Of a DNA stretch of 64,000 nucleotides, positions 1 to 10,060 are shown one piece after another. Numbering within the stretch: position 1 is the first letter of the stretch; every line of letters begins with the position of its first letter. The position numbers were made by a program, and so were the translations under genes. Source of the DNA: Heliopora coerulea (taxonomy: Eukaryota; Cnidaria; Anthozoa; Scleralcyonacea; Helioporidae). The notes under the pieces are model-generated. The model made no database searches. It was not told where the DNA came from and saw nothing but the letters and a program-made list of their open reading frames with translations. Location of the stretch: assembly GCA_030142905.1 (NCBI GenBank), contig JASJOG010000059.1, positions 167,001 to 231,000 of the forward strand, in the 5' to 3' direction.

Positions 1-510
1 ACGAGTTCCTGCAGCCTGTGACGATACAATTAGATTGACCACACATGACAGTCGTGTGGCGACCATCGGTCTGAAAATGCAATCACAAAATACTTATTCT
101 TGTGAGCTAGTCTTTTATTATTCCGACTTACAGATTAAATTATTATCAATGACCACATTATTATTCTTGTACCGTTTTAATTTCAATAGAATGAGCACAG
201 TTCCGGTTCAAAGACCGTGCTTTAAAGTAAACAATATATCCTCACCCGGAGTCTTTCACCACGCCACAGCGCACCTTCAAGATCAATTATCTCGTTAAGT
301 TTATCGAATGGAATAGCAAAAGTTTTTGCCCAGCAAAGTTAATTCAGCTTTTAATAAATTACAAAGGAAACACGACTTGACTGCGATTCAAACGGAAAAA
401 ATTTGCCCAAAAATACGAGTCTGGATATTTTCAAAATCACACTTTATTTGTTTTGTCCTTAGATCCCCGCGCGGTTTTTCCTCCAAAAATGACGGCCAAG
501 GCCTGGCTGC
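1..510. other. No gene seen
   Basis: Only short, unconvincing open frames are present here. The sequence resembles ordinary AT-rich intergenic or intronic animal DNA, and nothing could be assigned. Confidence 0.5.
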
Positions 511-846
511 ACCATTGAACTCTAAGAAGACTGGGACGATACTTGCAAACTGTATTTGAAACCTTCATGGAGGCTGACATGTGGGTCAATTTGCAAGTCA
601 TCCTAGTTCCCTACGCGATAAGACACGCAACTTATTGTGAAAAATTTCACTAAAATTTCGGATTTTTTGACAGTTTTCTTTTTTGTCCTTAGTAAATTGG
701 AAGACGATGTCGTTAGGACTGCATATTTGTTAGAATTAACTGTCCATGAAAAATAAAAGTTCAGTACAATTTTTTCCCACTCTCGTTTTTGACCCACATG
801 GCTGCCCCAATAAGGTATCGTTTCAGTCTTTTTAGAGTTCAATGGG
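511..846. repeat. Foldback (inverted) repeat
   Basis: The left arm at 511-590 (ACCATTGAACTCTAAGAAGA onward, ending near GACATGTGGGTC) is repeated in reverse complement at 791-846 (GACCCACATGGC, ending CTTTTTAGAGTTCAATGGG). The arms match well with a few differences and flank a spacer of about 200 bp. This is the layout of a small non-autonomous foldback element. No coding sequence is present and no target duplication was identified. Confidence 0.6.
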
Positions 847-854
847 CTGTGCAG

Positions 855-925
855 CGTGAGTGAAGCTAATTGGTAGAGCAGTGAAGCACAAACCCTAAGA
901 TACAAGTTTGAGTCCCACTCAAGTC
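855..925 (+). repeat. tRNA-derived SINE-like sequence
   Basis: The stretch resembles a degenerate tRNA. An A-box-like sequence (AAGCTAATTGGTAGAGCA) lies at 863-880 and a B-box-like sequence (AGTTTGAGTCC) at 905-915, with tRNA-like spacing between them. The acceptor stem does not pair convincingly, so it is more likely the head of a tRNA-derived SINE than a functional tRNA gene. Confidence 0.5.
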
Positions 926-3900
926 AGCTTTTCCAGTTGTCTTTGGCAATGTAGGCTTATCATGACATTGAGTTGGTCAATAAAGATGAAAAACCAGAAA
1001 CAATTGTGCACTAGAAGGCCACTGACACAGGTCTAATGCTGCATAACCAAAGCCACGTCGATCATAGATGCAAGATGTCTGTACACTAGACAACGTTGGG
1101 TGACGGTTAAGCATTCATTGTCTCTGAAACAGTTCCTTCAAGTCTGGAATTTATCTACAAAAATTTGTTTTTTCGAATTTATGGCACCGAACTCACTCAG
1201 TTACTAATTGATCAGTTCATTCAAAAAATATTTTCAAGGAATAAGAATCAACCTTGCTATAGCCAAGACACTGCCATTACAATTGATTGTGATACAAGTG
1301 CCAAAAAATTTACCTGCTTCATGAGAAGGCAGCTGCATGAAATCACGAACAAGGGAAGGCATGATTGCTTTCATTAGTTAGAAAATAACTGACATTAGTT
1401 TCAAACACACAGGGATTCCCATGGCTAATGAAAGATGCGTTTCTCGAAAACGTTTTTTTGAAACCGGATCACGTCGGCTGTACGCTTCAGCACGAAACTA
1501 TATCAGCGCAATGACGAACACAATGTGTCATAAAAGAGATTTGACATCTAAGGACAAGGCAAGAAAGGTCGAAAAAGCACTGAAAGTTCATTCAATATTT
1601 CTTAAAACAAAATAAGGGTCAAATAATTGCCTTATTGCTTTATGACATTAATTAAAACTACCAATCAGGACCGGCGGAAGAGGGGGAATAAGGGGGCTTT
1701 ACACTTCACCCGATAATTTAATAATTATTGTGCAAGCTGTGTTATATGTAAGTATTTTGAACAACTCTGAGGTCTTTGCGAGTTTTTCTGACTATTAAAA
1801 AAAAAAAAAAAATCAGCTGACACAGCTTGCACAGCATACTACCGAACACCTTTACTAACATGAAACTACAACTTGCCAACAACAAAAAATTTACTCATTT
1901 TAAGAAGCAGACTCGTTGTGATTGCCAAAAAATAGATGAGTAGTTCAAGTAATCGTAAGGTGATACTCCATTCTTTCTACTTGAAATTGATTTTACCAAA
2001 ATATAATATTCATTTGTAGTTGCAATTTGTTGGGTCAATTTAGATCAGGAGGGATTAAAAACTGTAGGAAATTTTAACGGCTACAGCTAAGTAACCAGGC
2101 AACTTTTAGGCTTGGTACCCAGTCTCCCAATGCTGATTTGCTTCCATCGTGCCTGCAATTCAGTTAAAGTTAACTTTGTTTTGGCTGGGAGAACCCCGAA
2201 TCGCCTCTAGATGAACAAAATGACATCAAAATTGGTGACTTTTCTTCAAATTATATGACCAATATTTTCATAAGCAGCATTAGACCGTATCTACCAGAGC
2301 TGTTGCCATGGTAGCCACAAGTTGAAAGGTGATTTTATACATTTTGAAGGAAGTTAATTATTTTCAATTTTTTTCGAAAAAATAATAGAAATACTAGTTT
2401 GAATTGAAATTTGGTGAAGATCGAATTCTCCCCCCCCCCCCCCTCACCCAACCTTCCGTGGATACAAAAATAGGCCAGCCCACATTGGGTTAAACCCAAA
2501 TACGCGTACAATTCCATTTGTGGAAATCCAAATATAGTTTAAGTGGATAAATGGAATAAAAAGGACAGTACTGTAGACATCGCAGTATCAGAAGATTTAC
2601 ATTAAGTCACCAGTGTTTCACACCAGAAGGAAAGGTAAGCGATTCATTTCATTTCAGACAGTTTTGCCATATCAAGTTTCCTTCATACATGAAAGAATGC
2701 AACATTAATTAGGATCGTGTAGTTCAACTGTATGGGATCTAATCTGTGGATTTGAAACTTAGTATTATTCACGTGTATCAATTCCACCTAGGTTGGTGAG
2801 TACAAGGAATGAAACATAAGCGAAAAGATGGGAACGCATGTGCAGTATCGAAAGCTTTTGTTATGGAGAAGTAATCTTTTTGTGTTTAATGTTAACGACT
2901 GAATCTGTAAAGCAAAATGTTAGTAAAATTACTCACCTATAACGTGTTAAAAGAAAACGTTTATCGAATTGTTACTTATACATCATTTTATTCGTCTCAA
3001 GTAATTATGGCAAGTTATTGTTAAAAGCGTGATTTTGAACTAAACATGTTGGTACTGAAAAAATATTGTATAACGACTATCCTCCACTCGCTTGTTACTT
3101 TTAAATAATTCAACCCTATTATATGGCCTGATTTTATTCGTTCAATAGTATGCATGAAGCGTGTATATCAGATTACGGAACTGAAAATTTTGTCTTAATT
3201 GAATTGAATTGCAAAATGGCGGAAAATTCCTTGGACCAAGCTCTAATATCTCGCCTCTTTGAGAATTCATTAAGAAAGTTATAAAAACAAGAGTAAAATA
3301 AAAAGCTTGCTAGCGCATTTTTGTTATTTTAATTCTGGTTATGTTGGTTTAGATTGAACTTTTTGAAGAAAAAAATCAAACTTGACTCCTGGACGGACAT
3401 CGTTAAATCTATAGAGAGCTTCCAGGTTTGTATAATCAGAAATGAATTTTTCTTCTTATAAGTTTCCCACTCTTTTTATTATTTAGGGATATCTTTTCCC
3501 ACTCTTTGTATTTTATAGCACACCTGTGAAGGCAATGAAATTCTTAAGTTAAAACCGCAGAAAATGAGTAATTTTCTGTAAATGAGAAAATATATCGAAA
3601 GCTAATAAGTGGCCTTGACTGGCGTGTTTCTAGAATGTGGCAATGGTTATTTTCATGTCCCATCCACCGTATTATGTAGCATTTTTATTAATTGAAAACA
3701 TTAAATCACAAAACCAATTTTTTGCAACCAAGTCACTCTTGTGCATTGACCAAAATCACGAAAAATACCAACACATGTCTCGAGTTATGTCGATAAAATA
3801 AACTTCAAATTGTTTACTTGATGATGAGAGTGTTTGAATCAATACAAAAAACTTGTTTCCATCCATAGGAATTTTTGTTTAAAATCTTTTCCAATGTTTC

Positions 3901-3935
3901 GTTACTCAAATTATTCCGAGCACTGATAAACTTAC
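926..3935. other. Long non-coding stretch
   Basis: No convincing coding sequence was found. The stretch contains an A-run near 1799 and a pure C tract at about 2430-2443. It probably holds intron or 3' sequence of the minus-strand secreted-protein gene whose exons lie at 3936-4116 and 7737-7785, but no further exon could be placed with confidence. Confidence 0.4.
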
Positions 3936-4116
3936 ATGTTATTCGACTTTAGTTTCCAGACACCGTCTTTATCACAGTGACAAACTATTTTAGGTTTTCC
4001 AAAGTAATCCATTCCAATGATAACATTTTCCGAGAGTGAGTCCCTTCTCCTCCGTACGTTGCATGTTGGGACAGAAACTGGTTCACCGTTTTCTCCACAT
4101 GAAAACACACAACTAA
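3936..4116 (-). CDS. Exon 2 of a putative secreted Cys-rich protein
   Basis: This 181-bp minus-strand exon lies between a pyrimidine-rich acceptor ending TTTCAG (next to 4116) and a consensus donor GTAAGT (3930-3935). It enters in phase 1 and leaves in phase 2. The open frame encodes a Cys-containing segment with SCVFSCGENG near its start, then VPTC, a basic RRRR stretch, and CHCDKDGVWK near the end. The six cysteines suggest an extracellular disulphide-bonded module, but I do not recognise the family. The entry phase matches the donor of the signal-peptide exon at 7737-7785, about 3.6 kb upstream. Later exons were not found. The splice signals are seen directly; joining the exons is an inference. 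Confidence 0.5.
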
Positions 4117-5706
4117 CTGAAATAAAGGGATTGCATTCAGATGGAATAAAAATACTTTTTCTTATTTTTGGACAATAAATTAATAAACTTTTAAATTTGA
4201 GATGTTAATGAACTTTAAGATTGTGATTATGATCACGACCGTGATTATAATAATGATTATGATCATCAAATACGTATAACGAACAACTTAAATGCTGAAA
4301 AGTTGGGCTTTGTGCAGGAGCTTTATGACAAAAAAGAGTCATGCAAAATTTTGCGTGGGATTTGCCGAGAACAGCAAAGTAAAGACGCTGAGGTTCACTG
4401 CTTAGTCTAGTGATAGTTCCTGTACGGTCAAAGTAAGTAGCGAGCATCGAAGAGGTGATTGAATTCCAAAGAAAGAATGCAGAAAGACCCAAGCAATCCC
4501 TGTAATCGTTTCCTATCCACCGTAACTCACTCGAATCATTATCTCATGACAAAAGGAAGAAAATGCCTATCAAACTCTTTGTCTGGAACTACGAGACATA
4601 ATCGATCATTTGTTCCAAGAGCTTATCACTATTTAACCAATTCTTCATTTATGTACATACAATGTTACGGACTTTTTTATCCTAATATAGTAGCTTTTCA
4701 AATTCAATGTTTAATTAGCAGTTTAGCTCCTTAAACTACTTTATTTTTGCAAGTCTGATATCTTTTGATTATTTGTAAATCCTTTGTAATTTTATTGTTA
4801 AGAAGGATATCTATTAAATTCAAATTCAAATTCAGATTCAATGATTGATACCAACAATTATTATATGGTAGAACTCACTATCCAGTTTGTACACAAAATG
4901 ACGCACGCTAATCAACTGCCAAACCGTGCAATAGGCTTTTCGTACAGACCGGTTAGCTTTGGATGGAAAATTTCCGAGTAAATTTGAAGACAAACAAACC
5001 AAATTAAGGTGCGTTTTACAATAGATTTAAAACAACAAACTACGCAAAAAGAAGTTAAATGTTCTTAACGATAATTTTAAGCATAGAACTAGATGAATAG
5101 ATGTAAAAAAACACGAACTAATAGGTAAAACCAAAAAAGTAAATCTAAGCCGTTAACTCACGATCCCAAAGCTTCGTTAAAAGCAACGAAGAAAGTGCCA
5201 AAAGCCATATACCTCATTTATTAACCTCATTTGTTCGGTCTGTAGGGGAAAGTATTTGCACTCGGGTTTTTCCGCACAAAACTTACTCCTTCGTTCCTCG
5301 ATCTGTACGAAAACCTGAGGCAAACACTTTCCCGTACACACCTCACACTCGGTTAATAAGTAACATTACCGAGGAGAAGAAAATGAAACCGTTACTCGGT
5401 TTCAGTAATCAGAGCGAGTCCACATCGTCGCAAAAGCAAAGAGCCACGATGAACATTAGCATGACAACTGACAGGAATATTTTAAAACTTTAATGAATAT
5501 CACAGTGTTTTTAAGGGTTTTCTTTATTTTGTTAGAAATGTTTCGACAGGTCTAATGTCAAGTTCTCTTACATTTAATGATATAAAATAGGTTACTGCGT
5601 AGGCATTGGTTCAATTTCCTTTTTTGACTTTCATTCAGTTTTCTCATTTTCTCTTCTTCACCGTCACATACTTTTCGTTTGAGAACTTATACTAGCCTCT
5701 CATGCA
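4117..5706. other. Intronic stretch, no feature
   Basis: This lies between the two exons of the secreted-protein gene. Only chance open frames are present, for example one built on a CATNAT-type low-complexity tract near 4220-4270. No repeat or motif could be assigned. Confidence 0.4.
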
Positions 5707-6136
5707 ATTACACTTTCTGATGTTCATTACCAGAAAATATGCTATCGTTAACGCCAACCTCAAACTCATCAACGCAAGAATTCATTCATTTTATTCAATC
5801 GACGTTCATTGTGTAGATACGCAACCATTTGCATCAAAGGGCATTCCGTAGCGCCAACAGACGACCATTAACACCATTCTACTGTACCATAGGGATAATA
5901 AAATTTCAATTACGCAAGAGAAATATCTTGCCTAATTCAAATTTTATTATCCCTAATGTTCAGCAAAATGTGGTTAATGGTCATCTACTGGTGCTATGGA
6001 ACGCCCTTCAATGTAAACGGTTGCATATCTACGCCAGTGAATATCGATTGAATAGGATGTATGTATTTTTGCGTTGATGAGTTTGACGTTGGCGTTAATG
6101 ATATATTTTCTGCTAATGAACAGCAAAAAGTGTATT
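5707..6136. repeat. Foldback MITE, copy 1
   Basis: The segment folds back on itself. The left arm starting ATTACACTTT (5707) is repeated in reverse complement up to AAAGTGTATT (6136), with the centre near 5920. The arms are about 200 bp and imperfect. Both contain the blocks AACGCCAACNTCAAACTCAT and GGATAATAAAATTTCAATT. A related copy lies at 6513-6946. It has no coding capacity and sits in the intron of the secreted-protein gene. Confidence 0.8.
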
Positions 6137-6512
6137 ATCCTAACCTTTCATAACACAGGGACCGCGGAACGTTCTTCAAAGTCAGGGGCGAGCTTTTGGC
6201 GGACTAGAGTCGCCCACTTTTAAACTCGGACGGCCAGAGCCCCTCACTTCTGTCCAAAAAGGCAATACAGGTTTTGCATGAAAGGAACAAGCACGTCTGA
6301 CATTTTCAAACATCGTCAACTTAGGATCTTTGTTACCATTTTTTGTGTGAGTTTCTGCCGTATTTCAAAGCTTAATAGTAAATAATAGGTACTGTAAGTA
6401 CGTAGAAATATGACCGCATATTCATGAATGAAAAATGTTTCCCAAAATTCAAAACATCCATATTGCTTTACAATATTTCTTGGAAAAATATCCTGAAAAC
6501 TCCTCTGTACAT
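6137..6512. other. Spacer between two foldback copies
   Basis: This stretch separates the two related foldback elements. No gene or recognisable motif was found. Confidence 0.4.
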
Positions 6513-6946
6513 TATACCTTTTGTTGTTCATTACCAGTAAATATACTATCATTATCTCCAAACTTAAACTCATTAATGCAACAATACATTCATTTTATTC
6601 GGTCGACATTCACTGGCGTAGATAAGCAAACCATTTGCATCGAAAGGTGGTTCCATGGCGCCAACAGACGACTATAAATACCATTCTACTGTGTATTAGG
6701 AATAATAAAATTTCAATTTCGCAAGATATTCTTCTTGCGAAATTGAAATTTTATTATCTCTAATGTATAGTACAAGGATGTTAATGGTTGTCTGTTGGCG
6801 TTATGGAAGGCCCTTTAATGTAAATACTTGCGTATCTACGCTAACCACTGTCGACTGAACAAAATGAATGTATTTTTGCGTTAATGAGTTTGAGGTTGGC
6901 GTTAATGATAGTATATTTTCACGTAATAAACAGCAAAAGGTGTATA
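6513..6946. repeat. Foldback MITE, copy 2
   Basis: This is a second foldback of the same family as 5707-6136. The left arm begins near TATACC (6513) and the right arm ends near GGTGTATA (6946). The centre lies at about 6733, where a TTGCGAAATTGAAATTTTATT-type stem pairs almost perfectly. Copies 1 and 2 share sequence but differ by many substitutions, so they are separate insertions or an old tandem duplication. Confidence 0.8.
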
Positions 6947-7736
6947 TGCCCTCTGTGCTAGGTTTCACCCCAGTGCCATAATCCTCTCCCCACTTTTTCG
7001 GAGCCCTTTCCACTCTTGAAGGTGCGGAGTGTAAAACGTCCTGGGGGAAAAATTATGGGGAGATAGATGAAATACCTCTTAGTACAATTAAAACGTTTGT
7101 TCATCACTTTGATAACCACCAAATAAGTTTAAAACAATAAAATCACAAAAAAAAATGTGTAGCAGTAAATGACCGCCGCCCTCCAGTTGCGCAGACGCTA
7201 TAACATCGCTGTTATGGTGTTGTACTTTGTATTTTACCAAACAAATTCGAATGTTTACATTGCTTTCCATCTCCTTTTTTTAAGTAACTGCAACTACTAG
7301 CCAGACTAGTCAACGGGAAAAAGCTGTAAAGACTTATTTGATTCATGAAAGTACTAAATGCAGCTAATGTATAGGAATCCATGTTCCAATTTAAGACGAA
7401 TGAGATGTTGTTGTAGCCAACCTCTATTTTAGTTAATACTAATCTATAATACTTTTGATTTGTAAGTACTTCTTTTCCAAGTTGATATTCTAAAGAGAAT
7501 ATAGACCAAAAAATAAACTCAAACTTACTTTTATGATTATTCTTATTGTTTCAAAAGACAATATATTATGTAAATTACACAACACAAGAAACGGATCTAC
7601 GCAGTCATTCATTGAATGAACAGTTGTTAAAATAATTGTTCTAGGCATCATCACATTTAATTGATTCGAAGAATTTAAGTTAAAACTAAATAAGAAATCA
7701 CTGAGCAGTAAAAGATATTCAGCAGTTCATACTCAC
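6947..7736. other. Intronic stretch, no feature
   Basis: No convincing gene or repeat was found. Several minus-strand open frames here are short and lack splice signals or coding character. Confidence 0.4.
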
Positions 7737-7785
7737 CAGTTATTTGAAGCACAATGACTGCAAGACAGATTTGATTGCAGTTCAT
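7737..7785 (-). CDS. Signal-peptide exon of a putative secreted protein
   Basis: On the minus strand an ATG at 7783-7785 opens 16 codons reading MNCNQICLAVIVLQIT, followed by one base and a consensus donor GTGAGT (7731-7736). The short polar start followed by a hydrophobic core is a typical secretory signal peptide. The donor is phase 1 and matches the phase-1 acceptor of the exon at 3936-4116, which adds a Cys-rich extracellular segment. The intron would be 3.6 kb and contain two foldback elements. The start is the first ATG in the exon. No clear TATA box was seen upstream. Confidence 0.5.
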
Positions 7786-9639
7786 CCTCCACAATTTTCT
7801 ACGAGCAATCACTTAATGGCATCTTACCAGATCGTCGTACTTTAAGAAACCTTAACATTGGTGGTTTAATATTAACGTTATTAAGAAACTACATCATGCA
7901 ACGATGTTGACAAGTACACACAAAAGCACTAGTTGTATGTCATTAAAATGCTTATTCCATACTGGTGGGCAGCTGGTATGAGTACTTTTCTTCCGGTAGT
8001 GTGACAAGGGATTTATTTGACTTTTTGACCTTAATCATTTACTTTGAGTTGTATTCAAATTCTCTCTATCTGTGATAAACCCCAGTAGTTTGAAAACCAG
8101 CCTGATGCCTTATATCATATTAAAAAAATCTTCATAAACTTATAAAACTTGCCAGAAAATTTACAACAAACCACAGTAGAAATTTTTTTCTGATATTTAA
8201 ACTGCTGGTGGTCATAATTACGCTTATATTTCAATTGTTTTAAAAGAGCACAATTGGTGAGAAGTACCCTTAACGGCTTAACAAATGCTATCAACTCCAT
8301 TCTCACAATCAAAACAATCATGTTCAGATGAAGACCTTGTATCAGTTGCGGGTTTTTTGACATTTCGTACGGTTTTTCAAGAACAATTCTCACTCAGTTC
8401 CCTTTAAAGTAAGATTTTTCATTACATGGCCAGACCTTTCGTCTCAAAAATGAAGCATTCTCGTAGGTTACCAGTAGGAAGCGTGCAGCACAAATAGGAC
8501 ATGACTGAAATTTTTATTAATATTTTTTTCCTGAAAAAAATAAAAATTCTACCTTACCTCAAAATTGGCTACTAATGTTGGAAATGCCCGATGGTGAAGA
8601 TTTATATTTTTCGTCGCGAGGTATGAAACTTTTGAGACGATGAAACGAATTTCAAAACCTTATTTAAAAAAATAAGCAAAGAAAAGATGAACGAGTTCTG
8701 CTATTTTATTGCTGACCGAAAATCAGAAAACACAAGACCGAAGGCAAAGTACGACAAGAAAACCTGCTGCAACTTTTAAGGAAAGAATAATTAGTACAGA
8801 AGAGTACAGAGTGTACCTTTTCCTCTGTTATATAAACCTCCTGTTTTGTTTATTTTCTAAGACGTAAACAAGGAAAATGGCGAAGCATGTAAACCCGCAA
8901 CTCTTACGTCGTTACAACGCAATAGACAGCGGCACCTCAACGCAAAGGGTTCAACGGCAAATTTCCTGAAAGGAGACGAGTTTAAAGTTTTAAAATCCAG
9001 AAGAAAACTGTTGTTCGTCGAATATGGACGAGTTAAATAAGGCAATCATCCAAAAGCCACCTGAGAACTGAGCAGGACCAAAGCGGATAACGGTTTCGCC
9101 AAAGGAGAATTTAGTGACTAAAATCCAAAAGCGTTGTAGCGTATTGCCTGGTGTCTAATAGCCTTCCATTTTGGTTTACAAACCAGAGATTAACCCCAAA
9201 GTCTTTAACAGGCAGCAAGTAGGTCGAGTTTGTTTTCGTCTTTTGTGGATATTCATCGAAAAGAGCCAAGTCAAAACGTCGCGAGCGAAAGTGATTAATT
9301 GGGCATATTGCATGGACATAAGCTTGAGAACTGCTCCTTCAACATCCTATACATGAATTATCCATTTATCAACATGGCTTCAAAAAATGAAACAAACCAC
9401 AAGCACCAACGCTTTTTAAAGAAAGCCATTTCGGTCTTCCTTTTCTACTCAGCGAATAAATAGTAATTAGAGAAACCTTTCTATGCCGGCTGGTCATCAT
9501 TTACTGGATTCAGTGTTCAAAAGATCGAAACAACTTTGTAGAGGACCACTGGAGCATGAAAATATAGTCCCGAGAATCAGAATACACAGAGATACATCTT
9601 TAGTTTCAGAATCATCCTCAGAGGTATATTGTACATGAA
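7786..9639. other. Upstream region, no gene assigned
   Basis: This presumably includes the promoter and 5' region of the minus-strand secreted-protein gene. A short plus-strand open frame beginning ATGGCGAAG at 8877 ends after about 30 codons, has no visible splice donor, and was not accepted as a gene. Confidence 0.35.
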
Positions 9640-9912
9640 CAGAAACTTCTCACGATAATCTGACACTGCCGAAGTCAACTGAAAACTGTTGATTCGAGAG
9701 AGACTTGAACCCGCACCTTCGGGATAATGGTCCGCCTCTCAACCTGTTGAGCTATCGAGTTCACAGGGATTGAAGGTGAGTTTTATCCAATTTTAGTGCA
9801 GGAGATATGGACAGAGATGTACATCAACTTTTTTCAGTTGAGTTCGGCAGTGTCAGAATATCATGAAAAGTTTCTGTTCATGTATATCTCTGAGAATTGT
9901 TCTGAAATAGAA
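9640..9912. repeat. SINE-like repeat, inverted copy plus fragment
   Basis: The minus-strand reading of 9640-9815 contains a tRNA-like region with a D-arm-like GCTCAACAGGTTGAG and a B-box-like GGTTCAAGTCTC. The same repeat occurs in plus orientation at 9955-10060 continuing at 12734-12815. A further plus-oriented fragment of the 3' part (CAGTTGAGTTCGGCAGTGTC onward) occupies about 9834-9912. These are copies of one tRNA-derived short interspersed repeat. Confidence 0.6.
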
Positions 9913-9954
9913 TTGAAACACTGTACATCCTCTCATGGATAAGCTTTAAGTTAT

Positions 9955-10060
9955 CGCGAAATATCTCCTACACTTAAATTGGATAAAGCTCGCCTTAAAT
10001 CCCTGTGGGCTCGACCGCTCAACAGGTTGAGCGGCGGACTGGTATCCTGATGGTGCGGGC
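9955..10060 (+). repeat. SINE-like repeat, left part, split by a hAT element
   Basis: This is the 5' part of a tRNA-derived repeat related to the inverted copy at 9640-9815. It contains CCGCTCAACAGGTTGAGCGG, which resembles a tRNA D-arm. The T-arm region (GCGGGCTCAAATCCCGC) is cut by the hAT element and resumes at 12734. The last 8 bp, GTGCGGGC (10053-10060), are the left copy of the target duplication. Confidence 0.65.

Noticed and set aside
3353..3425. Possible plus-strand exon between TTTAG and a GTTTGT donor
   Set aside because: Open for 24 codons, but the donor is weak and no neighbouring exon with matching phase was found.
4205..4492. 95-codon minus-strand frame
   Set aside because: Contains a His/Asn low-complexity run, lies in an intron and has no family resemblance.
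8877..8968. Plus-strand frame starting MAKHVNPQLL
   Set aside because: Stops after about 30 codons with no splice donor; no family recognised.
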